Shown in pieces: positions 16,725 through 26,443 of a DNA stretch of 64,000 nucleotides (position 1 is its first letter; each line of letters opens with the position of its first letter). The stretch comes from Rhizobium favelukesii (GTDB taxonomy: Bacteria > Pseudomonadota > Alphaproteobacteria > Rhizobiales > Rhizobiaceae). Made by a program: the position numbers and the translations under genes. The DNA lies in the NCBI RefSeq assembly GCF_000577275.2, contig NZ_HG916855.1, positions 682,001 to 746,000 of the forward strand, written 5' to 3'. Below the pieces are notes generated by a model. It had not been told where the DNA came from and searched no databases. It worked only from the letters and a program-made list of their open reading frames with translations.

Positions 16725-18188
16725 TTGGACCCGGTGATATCGATCCGGCCGCTGCTTGCCGTTGCCGTCCCAGGTCTGGCGGCTCTTGCGATTCTCCTTT
16801 TGAACAACCGCGAGAAACTCCGCGATGTCGTCTCGCCGATGGCGGCGATCGCCATGTTCGCAATTGTCGCCTCGATGGCACCCACGGTGCTGGCGGGCGG
16901 GACCATCGATTTGCGCCTGTTCGAGATCCTGCCGGGGATCGACTTCGCTTTCCGGGTCGATGCGCTCGGCATGGTGTTTGCCACCGTCTCGTCGCTGCTG
17001 TGGATCGTGGCGGCGGTCTATTCCATCGGCTACATGCGGCATTTGAACGAGCACGCGCAGACCCGGTTCTTCGCCTGCTTCGCAAGCAGTCTTGCGGCCG
17101 CCGCCGGCGGCGCTTTCGCCGCCAATCTGTTCACGCTGGTGATCTTCTACGAGATGCTCAGCCTCGTTACCTATCCGCTCGTTTACCATCACGAGGACGA
17201 TGAGGCATGGACGGGCAGCCGCAGGTACCTTGTCTATTTGATGGGCGCCTCGAAAAGCGCGCTTCTCGCCGCGTTGGCGCTGACCTACCACATTGCGGGG
17301 TCGCTCGACTTTGTCGCCGGTGGGCTGCTGGCCGGGGTCAATGCCTCGGCGGCGCTGCTGACTGTCGTCTATTTCTGCTATCTCTTCGGCTTCGCCAAGG
17401 CCGCGGTGATGCCGATGCACGCTTGGTTGCCTGCCGCGATGGTGGCGCCGACGCCGGTCAGCGCGCTCTTGCATGCGGTGGCCGTGGTCAAGATGGGCGT
17501 GTTCTGCGTGCTGCGGGTGGTGTTCGACATTTTCGGCACGAGGCTGGTGGACGGGCTGGGGCTCGGCATTGCCACGGCCTATCTGGTCTCGTTCACGATC
17601 CTCATGGCCTCGGTCTACGCGCTGACGCGGGACGACTTAAAGGCGAGACTCGCCTATTCGACAGTCAGCCAGCTCTCCTACATCGTGCTCGGCGCGGTTT
17701 TACTGTCTCCAGTCGCGATGGTCGGTGGGATCATCCACATCGCGGCGCATGCATTCTCCAAGATCACGCTGTTTTTCTGCGCCGGATCGATCTTCTGCGC
17801 GTCTGGCAAGCGCAACATCAGCGACATGGCCGGTATCGGCCGCCGGCTGCCGTGGACGATGGGAGCATTTTTTGTCGCCTCGCTGAGCATGATCGGGGTG
17901 CCGCCAACCGCGGGCTTCGTCAGCAAATGGTATCTGGCCTGGGGCTCGGTGGAGGGGGGGCAAATCGCGTTCCTGGTCGTGCTCCTGGCGAGCTCGGTCC
18001 TGAACGCCGCCTATTTTCTGCCGGTCAGCTATGTCGCCTTTTTCGGGACGGAGGTTAAGGAGAGCCCGGTGACGGTCCGTGAAATTCCGATGATAACAAT
18101 CCCGCTGATCGCGACCGCCATCCTGTCGGTGTCCATGGGCATCTTCCCAGACTATTTCCTCGCCCTGGCACAAGGAGTTGTCAGATGA
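16725..18188 (+). CDS. complex I antiporter-like pump subunit, short form (extra NuoM/MrpD-like)
   Basis: 487-residue polytopic protein of the NuoL/M/N-MrpA/D family with about 14 helices. The pump residues are present: Glu143 in FYEMLSLVTY (TM5) and the Lys/His set in KAAVMPMHAWLP and ALLHAVAVVKMG. It stops after the core helices and has no lateral-helix extension, so it is NuoM- or MrpD-like rather than a canonical NuoL. Start TTG 16725 is supported by AAGGA 8 bases upstream. Its stop overlaps the next start (ATGA). Together with the three following subunits it brings the number of pumps in this cluster to four; ordinary complex I has three. Confidence 0.9.
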   Translation: MDPVISIRPLLAVAVPGLAALAILLLNNREKLRDVVSPMAAIAMFAIVASMAPTVLAGGTIDLRLFEILPGIDFAFRVDALGMVFATVSSLLWIVAAVYSIGYMRHLNEHAQTRFFACFASSLAAAAGGAFAANLFTLVIFYEMLSLVTYPLVYHHEDDEAWTGSRRYLVYLMGASKSALLAALALTYHIAGSLDFVAGGLLAGVNASAALLTVVYFCYLFGFAKAAVMPMHAWLPAAMVAPTPVSALLHAVAVVKMGVFCVLRVVFDIFGTRLVDGLGLGIATAYLVSFTILMASVYALTRDDLKARLAYSTVSQLSYIVLGAVLLSPVAMVGGIIHIAAHAFSKITLFFCAGSIFCASGKRNISDMAGIGRRLPWTMGAFFVASLSMIGVPPTAGFVSKWYLAWGSVEGGQIAFLVVLLASSVLNAAYFLPVSYVAFFGTEVKESPVTVREIPMITIPLIATAILSVSMGIFPDYFLALAQGVVR

Positions 18189-18439
18189 TAAAGCGCGTGG
18201 TCGATTTCTTTGGCGACGAAGTATATGCCAGTCAGCGCCGCCGCCTGTTCTATCTGGCGCTCGTTGTGATCGTCATCGCCGACTTTCTGGTCCCGCGCGA
18301 ACACGCCGAATACCTGTGGGACCAACTGCCGGGCTGGTCGGCCGTCTACGGCTTCTTATCCTGCATTCTACTGATCTTCGTTTCCAAGTTCCTCGGCCAT
18401 CAGGGTGGGCTCATGCGGCGCGAGGACTATTATGACTGA
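18185..18439 (+). CDS. small two-helix membrane protein of the nuo operon
   Basis: 84 residues with two predicted transmembrane helices (LFYLALVVIVIADFLV and SAVYGFLSCILLIFV) and charged ends. It is translationally coupled on both sides: ATG overlaps the preceding stop, and its last codons overlap the next gene by 8 bases. It is not one of the 14 standard Nuo subunits. Its position between two pump genes suggests a role at the interface of the added pump, for example as an accessory subunit or assembly factor. This is inference; I know no characterised homologue. Confidence 0.75.
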   Translation: MIKRVVDFFGDEVYASQRRRLFYLALVVIVIADFLVPREHAEYLWDQLPGWSAVYGFLSCILLIFVSKFLGHQGGLMRREDYYD

Positions 18440-20192
18440 CTTCGTCCATCCCGCCCTGCTCTTCATTCTCGGCGCTGTGCCGATCCCTTTCCTGAGCGGA
18501 TCGATCCGCAAGCTCTATCTGCTGCTCATTCCAGCGCTGGCGATCCTCGCCGTCGTGGCGATGCAGCCGGGCAACTACGGTGCGGCGTCGTTCATCGGGC
18601 AGGAGATCCTGATCGCGAAGGTCGACAAGCTGAGCATCGTCTTCGCCACCGTCTTCACCATCATGGCGCTGATTGGAACGGTCTACGCGCTGCACCTGCC
18701 TCGCCCCGGCCAGCATGTCGCTGCGTTCGTCTATGTCGGCAGCGCGCTTGGCGTCGTGTTCGCCGGCGACTACCTGACGCTCTACCTGTTCTGGGAAGGC
18801 ATGGCGTTTGCCTCTGCCTACCTCATCTTCGTCCAGGGCGGCCGGCAAGCGATCAACGCCGGGTTCCGGTATCTCATGGTCCATATCACCGGCGGCGTCG
18901 TCCTGCTTGGCGGCATCATTGTCCACGGGCTTACGACAGGCTCGCTGCTGTTCGGCCCGATCGTGGGGCAAATGGGTGTCGGTGCTTACCTGATCCTTGC
19001 CGGGTTCATGCTCAACGCCGCGGTGCCGCCGCTCAACGCCTGGCTGACCGACGCCTATCCCGAGGCGACCGTCACGGGGGCGGTGTTCATGAGCGCCTTC
19101 ACCACCAAGACCGCGGTCTATGTGCTGGCGCGAGCGTTTCCGGGCACCGAGCTTCTGGTCTGGTTCGGTACCGCGATGGCGCTCTATGGCGTCATCTACG
19201 CGGTGCTGGAGAACGACTGCCGGCGGCTCCTGGCCTATCACATCGTCAGTCAGGTGGGATATATGGTGGCGGGTGTCGGTATCGGGACCGAGATGGCAGT
19301 AAACGGGGCCGCGGGCCATGCCTTCGCCCATATCCTCTACAAGGCGCTTCTGTTCATGGGCGCTGGGGCGGTGATTCATGCGACCGGCCGGCGCAAGCTC
19401 ACCGAGCTTGGTGGGCTCTACAAGGCCATGCCGCTGACAGTGGCGCTCTATATGGTCGGCGCTTTTGCGATTTCGGCATTTCCATTCTTCTCGGGCTTCG
19501 TCACCAAGTCGATGGTGATAGCCGCTGCCGGACAGGATCATCGCGCGCTGGTGGTGCTGGCGCTGACGATGGCGTCGTCGGGGACGTTCCTGCACACGGG
19601 GCTGAAACTCCCCTATTACATGTTTTTCGGCACGGACCGTAAACTGGAGGCGCGCGAGCCACCCCGCAACATGCTGGTTGCCATGGCGATGGCAGCGGTG
19701 CTGTGCATCGCCATCGGGGTTTTCCCCCAGCCGCTCTACGCGCTTTTGCCTTATCCAGTCGATTTCGAACCCTACACCGGCGTCCATATCACCGAGAGCC
19801 TCGGGTTGCTGATGTTTACCGCACTGGGCTTCGTGCTGTTCCTCAGGGCCCTCGACCCCGAGAACACGATCAGCATCGATACCGATTGGTTCTACCGCAA
19901 GGGTGCGCGTTGCTTCATGTGGATCGCCGAAAAGCCGCTGGCACGCTACGAGAAGGCCGTGAGCAATGTGTCCGAGAGCGCCGCGCTGCCCTTCCTGCAT
20001 GGCGCGGCACAGGCAGGACTGCGGGTCGATCTCGCCGGCGTGGACGCCATCGTGAATGGCCTCGCCCGCTCGATCCTGCGCGGCGGCGGGGCGCTGCGGC
20101 GGCTCCAGACCGGCGTCGTGACCCATTACGCGCTGGCGATGATCGTCGGTTTGATCGCCGCCACCGTCGTCTTCGCCGTGGCGTGGCGGTAG
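18432..20192 (+). CDS. nuoL: complex I pump subunit with lateral helix (NuoL-like)
   Basis: 586-residue NuoL/MrpD-like pump. Glu122 in LFWEGMAFASAY and His/Lys residues in the core match the family. After the core, residues about 485-566 (from DWFYRKGARC to RRLQTGVVTHY) form a long amphipathic stretch before a final helix ALAMIVGLIAATVVF, the arrangement of the NuoL lateral helix HL and its anchoring helix. The stretch is about 82 residues; the matching part of E. coli NuoL, as I recall it, is about 53, so it is longer by some 25-30 residues. That would let it reach across one more pump subunit. Start 18432 (MTDFVHP) overlaps the small upstream gene; the frame is open from 18405. Confidence 0.88.
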   Translation: MTDFVHPALLFILGAVPIPFLSGSIRKLYLLLIPALAILAVVAMQPGNYGAASFIGQEILIAKVDKLSIVFATVFTIMALIGTVYALHLPRPGQHVAAFVYVGSALGVVFAGDYLTLYLFWEGMAFASAYLIFVQGGRQAINAGFRYLMVHITGGVVLLGGIIVHGLTTGSLLFGPIVGQMGVGAYLILAGFMLNAAVPPLNAWLTDAYPEATVTGAVFMSAFTTKTAVYVLARAFPGTELLVWFGTAMALYGVIYAVLENDCRRLLAYHIVSQVGYMVAGVGIGTEMAVNGAAGHAFAHILYKALLFMGAGAVIHATGRRKLTELGGLYKAMPLTVALYMVGAFAISAFPFFSGFVTKSMVIAAAGQDHRALVVLALTMASSGTFLHTGLKLPYYMFFGTDRKLEAREPPRNMLVAMAMAAVLCIAIGVFPQPLYALLPYPVDFEPYTGVHITESLGLLMFTALGFVLFLRALDPENTISIDTDWFYRKGARCFMWIAEKPLARYEKAVSNVSESAALPFLHGAAQAGLRVDLAGVDAIVNGLARSILRGGGALRRLQTGVVTHYALAMIVGLIAATVVFAVAWR

Positions 20193-20201
20193 GGGATGTC
20201 C

Positions 20202-21677
20202 ATGGGGTTGCCGCTCCTCAGCCTCATCGTGTTTACCCCCGCCGTCGGGGCAGCCGTTCTGATGTTTCTGCGCAGCGACAATGCCGTTCGGTGGACAGCG
20301 CTTTGCGCCACCCTCCTCGACCTTGCTCTGTGCATCGCCATGCTGACGAGCTTTGACACCACGACCCACGTGATGCAGTTCAGAGAGACGCACCCGTGGG
20401 TGCCCGCGCTCGGGATCACGTATGCGCTTGGCGTTGACGGGATCAGCGCGCTCTTCGTGTTCCTGACCGCGCTGTTGGGCTCGATCTGCGTGCTCGCCTC
20501 GTGGGTCGCAATCGACCGCAAGGTGAAAGAGTTCATGGTCAGTCTGCTGGTCATGCAGGCGCTGATGCTGGGGGTGTTCTGTGCGCTCGACCTGTTCTTG
20601 TTCTACGTCTTTTGGGAGGCGATGCTGATCCCGATGTACCTGATCATCGGCGTCTGGGGTGGCGAGGGCCGGGTTTATGCGGCATTTAAGTTCTTCCTCT
20701 ACACGCTTGCGGGCAGCGTCCTGTTCCTGATCGGCGTCATCGTGCTCTATTTCAACGGCGGCGAGACCTTCGACATCCTCGCCCTGACAGCGCAGGATTT
20801 GCCGTTCCGGATCCAGTCGTGGCTGTTCTTTTCCTTCCTGGTGGCCTTCGCGGTCAAGGTGCCGATGGTCCCGGTCCACACCTGGCTGCCGGACGCCCAT
20901 GTGCAGGCGCCGACAGCGGGCAGCATCATCCTCGCCGGAGTGCTCCTGAAGATGGGTGCCTACGGATTCTTGCGGTTTTCCTTGCCAATGCTGCCGGAGG
21001 CGTCGGTGTATTATTCGACGCTGATGCTGGCGCTTTCGGCGCTTGCGATCGTCTATGGTGGGTTGCTTGCGCTGGCGCAGGACGACCTGAAGAAGCTGGT
21101 GGCCTATTCCAGCATCAGCCACATGGGCTTCGTGACGCTGGGGATTTTCGCGTTGAACCTGCGCGGGCTCGAGGGCGGCATCCTGCAAATGTTCAATCAC
21201 GGCGTAACGACGGGGGCCTTGTTCCTGTTGGTCGGTCTGATCTACGAACGGACACATACGCGCAGCATGGCGGATTATGGCGGGTTGATGAAGGCGGCGC
21301 CGGTCTATACCGCGTTTCTTGCGCTGTTCACCCTGTCATCGATGGCACTGCCGGGAACGAACTCGTTCGTGGGAGAATTGCTCGTGCTTTCGGGCGGGTT
21401 TGCGGCCAACCTGACGGTCGGCGCGGCAGCCGTCTTGGGTGCTCTACTGGGCGCGGCCTATCTGCTTGGCATGTATGGGAAAGTTGCCCTCGGTCCGGCC
21501 AGCGTCAACGCCCGTTTCAAGATACGTGACGTCAACGCCCGCGAGATGGTTGCGATCCTGCCGCTGGCACTCTTCGTGCTTTGGGTCGGTTTCTATCCGA
21601 AACCCTTTCTTGGCATCATCGACGCCTCGGTGAAGCATCTCATGGTGCAGGTGCACGGCAACGGGAGCGGCCAATGA
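20202..21677 (+). CDS. nuoM: NADH-quinone oxidoreductase subunit M
   Basis: 491-residue proton-pumping subunit of complex I. Recognisable family stretches: FWEAMLIPMYLIIGVWGG (TM5 glutamate), KVPMVPVHTWLPDAHVQAP and KKLVAYSSISHMGF. The start at 20202 is preferred to ATG 20196 because AGGGG then has a 6-base spacing. The last codons overlap the nuoN start (ATGA). Confidence 0.95.
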   Translation: MGLPLLSLIVFTPAVGAAVLMFLRSDNAVRWTALCATLLDLALCIAMLTSFDTTTHVMQFRETHPWVPALGITYALGVDGISALFVFLTALLGSICVLASWVAIDRKVKEFMVSLLVMQALMLGVFCALDLFLFYVFWEAMLIPMYLIIGVWGGEGRVYAAFKFFLYTLAGSVLFLIGVIVLYFNGGETFDILALTAQDLPFRIQSWLFFSFLVAFAVKVPMVPVHTWLPDAHVQAPTAGSIILAGVLLKMGAYGFLRFSLPMLPEASVYYSTLMLALSALAIVYGGLLALAQDDLKKLVAYSSISHMGFVTLGIFALNLRGLEGGILQMFNHGVTTGALFLLVGLIYERTHTRSMADYGGLMKAAPVYTAFLALFTLSSMALPGTNSFVGELLVLSGGFAANLTVGAAAVLGALLGAAYLLGMYGKVALGPASVNARFKIRDVNAREMVAILPLALFVLWVGFYPKPFLGIIDASVKHLMVQVHGNGSGQ

Positions 21678-23113
21678 CCGCAGCCGCGCTCCTCCAGTCG
21701 ATCCTTGCGAGCCTGCCCGAGATCGTCGTGGTCACGGGGGCCTGCATGCTTCTGATCCTGGGACAGCTTGTACGCAAGGGGCAGGAACAATTCCTTGTCT
21801 TTGCGTCCGTCGCCGTCGTGCTGATTGCCGCCGTTTGGACAATCATGCTGTCGGGCGAGGTGCGGCCAGCCTACGCCGGCATGTTCGTCGTCGACCGCTT
21901 CTCGGTCTTCTTCAAGCTCGTTTTTTATCTGGCCACAGTTCTGACACTCCTGCTTTCGCAAAAATACGCCGACATCGAAGGGATTGGGAACAGCGAATAT
22001 TATGTCCTGCTGCTGTTTGCGCTTTCGGGAATGATGATCATGGCCTCGGCGACCGACCTCCTGTCGATCTATGTGGGCCTCGAACTGACGGTGCTCTGCA
22101 CCTATGTGCTGACCGGCTTCTTGCGCCAAGAGCAACGGTCGAACGAAGCGGCGCTGAAATACGTGATCCTTGGCTCGGTCTCGACCGGGATTTTCCTTTA
22201 CGGCGTTTCGCTGGTCTACGGGCTCACCGGCACGACGCAACTGGACGGGATGGCTGCTGCGGTGACCGGTGATCGGCTCGATCCCGCATTGTTGCTGGCG
22301 GTGGTCTTCATCGTCGCGGGGCTGGTCTTCAAGGTCGGCGCCGTGCCGTTCCACATGTGGCTGCCGGACGCCTATGAAGGCGCGCCGACGACCATCACTG
22401 CCTTCATGTCTGTCGGTCCCAAGGCGGCGGGCTTCGCTGTGATCTTGCGGGTATTCCTCAACCCGCTGGTCGCAGCCTCGGATGTCTGGATCATCGTTGC
22501 GGTGATTGCGGTCGCGACCATGGCGCTCGGCAGTTTCGTGGCGCTGGTTCAGGATAATTTCAAGCGCCTCCTGGCTTATTCCAGCATTTCCCATGCCGGG
22601 TTCGCCCTTTTTGGCGTGGTTGCCGGCGGTGCGGACGGGATCGCCAGCGTGATGCTTTACCTGCTGATCTACTCTTTCATGAATCTCGGCATTTTCGGCA
22701 CCATCATCATGATGCGCAATGGCGATTTCTCGGGCGAGGTCATCGAAGACTACGCGGGTCTGGCAAAGTCGCATCCCGGGCTGGCGCTTTTGATGCTGCT
22801 CTACCTGTTCTCGCTGGCCGGTATTCCGCCGACGGCCGGTTTCTTCGCCAAGTTCTACGTGCTTGTGGCGCTCGTCGAGCGAGGTTTCGTCATGCTGGCG
22901 GTGATCGCAGTGCTTCTGAGCGTCGTCGCCGCCTATTTCTACATCCGCATCGCCATGGTGATCTACATGCGCGAGCCAAACAGGGCGTTCGACCCCGCGC
23001 TGACGCCCTTGGTCCGCGCCACGCTCGCCTTTACCGCCGCCGGCACGATCGGCATCGGCCTGTTTCCGGCGTGGTTCTTGAGGTTTGCTCAGCATGCGGT
23101 GTTTGGGGGCTGA
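21674..23113 (+). CDS. nuoN: NADH-quinone oxidoreductase subunit N
   Basis: 479-residue pump subunit adjoining NuoK/NuoA in complex I. Markers: YVGLELTVLCTYVLTGF, AVPFHMWLPDAYEGAPT and KRLLAYSSISHAGFAL. ATG at 21674 overlaps the nuoM stop; the frame is open upstream to 21581 but that part lies inside nuoM. A 154-base gap with no obvious terminator follows before nuoA, so nuoA-G could have an additional promoter. Confidence 0.95.
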   Translation: MTAAALLQSILASLPEIVVVTGACMLLILGQLVRKGQEQFLVFASVAVVLIAAVWTIMLSGEVRPAYAGMFVVDRFSVFFKLVFYLATVLTLLLSQKYADIEGIGNSEYYVLLLFALSGMMIMASATDLLSIYVGLELTVLCTYVLTGFLRQEQRSNEAALKYVILGSVSTGIFLYGVSLVYGLTGTTQLDGMAAAVTGDRLDPALLLAVVFIVAGLVFKVGAVPFHMWLPDAYEGAPTTITAFMSVGPKAAGFAVILRVFLNPLVAASDVWIIVAVIAVATMALGSFVALVQDNFKRLLAYSSISHAGFALFGVVAGGADGIASVMLYLLIYSFMNLGIFGTIIMMRNGDFSGEVIEDYAGLAKSHPGLALLMLLYLFSLAGIPPTAGFFAKFYVLVALVERGFVMLAVIAVLLSVVAAYFYIRIAMVIYMREPNRAFDPALTPLVRATLAFTAAGTIGIGLFPAWFLRFAQHAVFGG

Positions 23114-23267
23114 TCTATTGAATTTGCAATGATCCACCCGACGGAATACACTGACAATGCAAGAAAGGATTGCCAAAGTCGCTTCCCGGGGCGACCGCAC
23201 TACCGGTTCCGAATGGGGTCGGCGGCGGCCTGAACAAGCTCTAGGTGGGTGACCGGGGCAATGCGAT

Positions 23268-23639
23268 ATGACTATGGCTGCAATGGAATTCCTGCCGGTT
23301 CTTTTCATGATCGCCGGAATTGTTCTGGTGACGGGGGCAACGCTGTTTGTCTCCTCGCTTTTGCGTCCGTCCAATCCCTATCCCGAAAAGAACATGCCCT
23401 ATGAATGCGGCATGGACCCGGCTGGCGAGGCCGCCGGGGGCCGTTTCAGGGTGCAGTTCTTTCTGCTCGCGATCCTGTTGGTGGTCTTTGATGTCGAGAC
23501 CATGTTTCTCTTTCCCTGGGCTGTTGTCCTGAAAGACATCGGTCTGGTGGGTTACGTCGAGATGTTCGTCTTCATGTTGCTGCTAATTGTGGGTTTCGCC
23601 TACGCCTGGCTGAAGGGAGCACTGGAATGGGAGGCGTAA
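23268..23639 (+). CDS. nuoA: NADH-quinone oxidoreductase subunit A
   Basis: 123-residue, three-helix subunit next to the quinone chamber. It has the conserved loop PYECGMDP with the exposed cysteine, and [16 protein letters not shown] in the second helix. Several in-frame ATGs lie near the start (23268, 23274, 23283) and the ribosome site is weak, so the exact N terminus is uncertain. It overlaps nuoB by 13 bases. Confidence 0.93.
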   Translation: MTMAAMEFLPVLFMIAGIVLVTGATLFVSSLLRPSNPYPEKNMPYECGMDPAGEAAGGRFRVQFFLLAILLVVFDVETMFLFPWAVVLKDIGLVGYVEMFVFMLLLIVGFAYAWLKGALEWEA

Positions 23640-24130
23640 ACAATGCGATCCGCGACAGCGTGCTGTTTACCACGGCCGACAGTATCATCAGCTGGAGCCG
23701 GGCGTCGGCGCTGTGGCCCGAGACCTTTGGCATTGCCTGTTGCGCCATCGAGATGATCGCGGCGGGATGCGCGCGCTACGATCTCGACCGGTTCGGCGTG
23801 GTGTTCCGGCCTTCGCCGCGCCAGTCCGATGTGATGATTATCGCCGGCACCGTGACCCGGAAGTTCGCGCCCGTCGTGCGCCGGCTCTATGATCAGATGC
23901 CGGAGCCGCGCTGGGTGATCGCAATGGGCACCTGTGCGATCTCGGGCGGGGTCTACAACACCTATGCCGTGGTGCAGGGGTCAGAGACCTTCGTGCCGGT
24001 CGACGTGCATGTGCCCGGCTGTCCGCCACGGCCCGAGGCGCTGATGCACGGCTTCCTGCTGCTTCAGGAGAAGATCAAGAGGTCTCGCGCGCTGGCCGGG
24101 ACGCCTCTGGATCGGGTTGCAGCCTCATGA
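23627..24130 (+). CDS. nuoB: NADH-quinone oxidoreductase subunit B
   Basis: 167-residue peripheral-arm subunit that ligates cluster N2, the last Fe-S centre before quinone. All four ligands are present: adjacent Cys38-Cys39 (GIACCAIEM), Cys103 (MGTCAISGG) and Cys132 (VPGCPPRPE). The start lies inside the end of nuoA and the stop overlaps the nuoC start. Confidence 0.96.
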   Translation: MGGVNNAIRDSVLFTTADSIISWSRASALWPETFGIACCAIEMIAAGCARYDLDRFGVVFRPSPRQSDVMIIAGTVTRKFAPVVRRLYDQMPEPRWVIAMGTCAISGGVYNTYAVVQGSETFVPVDVHVPGCPPRPEALMHGFLLLQEKIKRSRALAGTPLDRVAAS

Positions 24131-24690
24131 GCGTGGAGTTGCCTCTCAATCGCGCTCTGATCACGCAGCATTTCGAGGGAACAATCGAGGATCTCGGCGC
24201 GGCGCACGGCATTGACGTCTTTGCAGTGCCACCTGAGAAGATCGTCGCGTTCTGCCGGTTCCTGAAAGAGCATGAGGCGCTGCAGTTCAACTTCCTTTCA
24301 GACATCTGCGGGGTTGATCATTATCCCGACACGCCGCGGTTCGAGGCGGTGTATCACCTCTATTCACTACCCAACAAGTGGCGGGTTCGCATCAAGTGCC
24401 GGCTTGGTGATCCGCCGCATGTCCCTTCGGTGACGGGGGTCTGGCGCACCGCCAACTGGCATGAGCGCGAGGCCTGGGACATGTATGGCATCAGGTTCGA
24501 GGGGCATCCCGATCTGCGCCGGATCTACATGTGGGAAGGCTTCGAGGGCTTTCCCCAGCGCAAGGATTTCCCCCTAAGGGGCTACAAGGACAAGCTGAAC
24601 CCCTTCGGGGCCGAAGGTCCGCCGCCAACACAGCCCGACCTCGCCACCAGGGACATTCCGCAAGGAGGCCGTTCTACGCCGGAAAATTGA
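24127..24690 (+). CDS. nuoC: NADH-quinone oxidoreductase subunit C
   Basis: 187-residue peripheral-arm subunit of the 30-kDa family. The diagnostic segment is near the C terminus: [20 protein letters not shown] then [12 protein letters not shown]. It is separate from nuoD, as in Alphaproteobacteria generally, not fused as in E. coli. Confidence 0.95.
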   Translation: MSVELPLNRALITQHFEGTIEDLGAAHGIDVFAVPPEKIVAFCRFLKEHEALQFNFLSDICGVDHYPDTPRFEAVYHLYSLPNKWRVRIKCRLGDPPHVPSVTGVWRTANWHEREAWDMYGIRFEGHPDLRRIYMWEGFEGFPQRKDFPLRGYKDKLNPFGAEGPPPTQPDLATRDIPQGGRSTPEN

Positions 24691-24691
24691 G

Positions 24692-25906
24692 ATGACCGAA
24701 GTCACAGAGCTCAGCAGGCCGGACGGGGAAGCGCTCACGACCAGGGAAGTGCTTCTCAACCTCGGCCCGCAGCACCCCAGCACTCATGGGGTTCTTCGCC
24801 TCGTCCTCGAACTGGACGGCGAGTACGTCGAGCGCGTGGACCCGCATATCGGCTACCTCCACCGGGGCACCGAAAAGCTCGCGGAGAGTTTCACCTACAC
24901 CCAGATATTCCCGCTCACCGATCGGCTCGATTATCTCTGCCCGCCGTCGAACAACCTGGCGTTTGCGCTGGCGGTGGAGAAGCTCCTCGGCATAGAAGCA
25001 CCGGTGCGGGCGCAGTACATACGCGTGATGATGGCTGAGCTGGCGCGGATCTCCGGTCATCTCCTGATCACCGGCGCGCTGCCGATGGATCTGGGTGCAA
25101 TGACCGCGCTGCTTTACGTCATGCGCGAGCGCGAAATGATCATGGACCTGCTCGAAATGATTAGCGGTGCAAGAATGCACACGTCCTTCTGCAGGGTCGG
25201 TGGCGTACGCGAGGATCTGCCTGACGGTTTCCTTCCCAAGATCAGGGAGTTCTGCGACATCTTCCCGAACCGGATCCGCGACTATGAGCGATTGCTCGAA
25301 GATAACAGGGTGTTCCTCCACCGCACGAAGGGGATCGGCGTGATCTCCGGCGAAGACGCTGTCGATCTGGGTCTCAGCGGCCCGAACCTGCGTGCCTCCG
25401 GGGTCGACTGGGATATCCGCCGCGACGAACCTTACGAAATTTACGACCGGCTCGATTTCAATGTCATCACGCGCAAAGAGGGCGATTGCTACGCACGCTG
25501 GCGGTGCCGTGTCGACGAGATGCGGGAAAGCATCGCGATTATCGAGCAATGCATCGACCAGATGCCGGAGGGACCATTCCAGATCGACATGCCGACGATC
25601 GCGTTCCCGGTGGACAAGGAGCGTGTGCATTGCTCGATGGAAGCTTTGATCCAGCATTTCGACCTGTCGGCCTACGGCTTCAAGGTACCCAAGGGCGAGG
25701 TCTACTCGGCGATCGAGGCGCCCAAGGGTGAACTGGGGTTCTACATCATTAGCGACGGATCGCCGAAACCGTTCCGCATGAAGGTGCGAGCACCGTCTTT
25801 CGTCAACCTTCAGGGCCTCTTCGGGGTCACCAACGCGCGCTACCTGGCGGACATGATCGCCGTGCTCGGCAGCCTCGACCCCGTGATGGCGGAGGTGGAT
25901 AAGTAA
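24692..25906 (+). CDS. nuoD: NADH-quinone oxidoreductase subunit D
   Basis: 404-residue subunit of the 49-kDa family that builds the quinone site with NuoB. The N terminus carries NLGPQHPSTHGVLRLVLELD with the quinone-site histidines, followed by VDPHIGYLHRGTEKLAE; the C terminus has SFVNLQGLFGV and an acidic end. The start is one base after the nuoC stop. Confidence 0.96.
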   Translation: MTEVTELSRPDGEALTTREVLLNLGPQHPSTHGVLRLVLELDGEYVERVDPHIGYLHRGTEKLAESFTYTQIFPLTDRLDYLCPPSNNLAFALAVEKLLGIEAPVRAQYIRVMMAELARISGHLLITGALPMDLGAMTALLYVMREREMIMDLLEMISGARMHTSFCRVGGVREDLPDGFLPKIREFCDIFPNRIRDYERLLEDNRVFLHRTKGIGVISGEDAVDLGLSGPNLRASGVDWDIRRDEPYEIYDRLDFNVITRKEGDCYARWRCRVDEMRESIAIIEQCIDQMPEGPFQIDMPTIAFPVDKERVHCSMEALIQHFDLSAYGFKVPKGEVYSAIEAPKGELGFYIISDGSPKPFRMKVRAPSFVNLQGLFGVTNARYLADMIAVLGSLDPVMAEVDK

Positions 25907-25923
25907 CAAGGGAATTGGATGCG

Positions 25924-26439
25924 ATGACTATGCGCCAAAAGATCGAAGAGGCGGCGGCGCGCTATCCGGACCAGCGCTCGGCGATCATGCCCGCGCTCCT
26001 GATTGCCCAGGAGGAGCACGGCCATCTGCCCGGCCCGGTGCTGGAAGAGGTCGCCGACATTCTCGGCGTTGAGCGCATCTGGGTTTACGAGCTGGCGACC
26101 TTCTACACACTCTTCCATACCGAGCCGGTGGGCCTTTTCCACCTGCAACTCTGTGACAATGTTTCCTGCATGCTGTGCGGATGCGAGGATCTGCTGGAGC
26201 ATCTGGAAACGGCGCTTGGGATCAGGAAGGGCGATACCACCCCGGACGGGCTGTTTACGCTTTCGACCGTCGAGTGTCTCGGTGCCTGCGAGATGGCTCC
26301 GGTGCTGCAGGTCGGCGATGATTACCACGGCGACCTTGATGTGGCGCGGATCGACGCACTGCTGGACGATCTCCGGGCGACGGTGGGCCGGGTCAAGAGC
26401 GTTGTCGACGACGCCGCGACGCGACCGCCAGGGAAATAG
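25924..26439 (+). CDS. nuoE: NADH-quinone oxidoreductase subunit E
   Basis: 171-residue thioredoxin-like [2Fe-2S] subunit carrying cluster N1a. Ligands: Cys77 and Cys82 in LCDNVSCMLCG, Cys118 and Cys122 in VECLGACEMAP. I use ATG 25924 because AGGGA lies 11 bases upstream; the TTG at 25915 has no room for a ribosome site. Confidence 0.93.
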   Translation: MTMRQKIEEAAARYPDQRSAIMPALLIAQEEHGHLPGPVLEEVADILGVERIWVYELATFYTLFHTEPVGLFHLQLCDNVSCMLCGCEDLLEHLETALGIRKGDTTPDGLFTLSTVECLGACEMAPVLQVGDDYHGDLDVARIDALLDDLRATVGRVKSVVDDAATRPPGK

Positions 26440-26443
26440 CGCC

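Noticed and set aside
18411..21257. Minus-strand open frame of 948 codons
   Set aside because: It lies wholly antisense to two pump genes and is rich in His, Arg, Gln and Asp, the composition expected from reading GC-rich membrane-protein genes backwards. No start site or domain.
23114..23267. FNR/FixK site (TTGAAT-TTGCAA) before nuoA
   Set aside because: TTGAATTTGCAA near 23118 is palindrome-like but too short (12 instead of 14 bases) and misses the TTGAT half-site.
21593..23374. Minus-strand open frame of 593 codons
   Set aside because: Antisense shadow of nuoN with the same His/Asp/Arg-rich composition.
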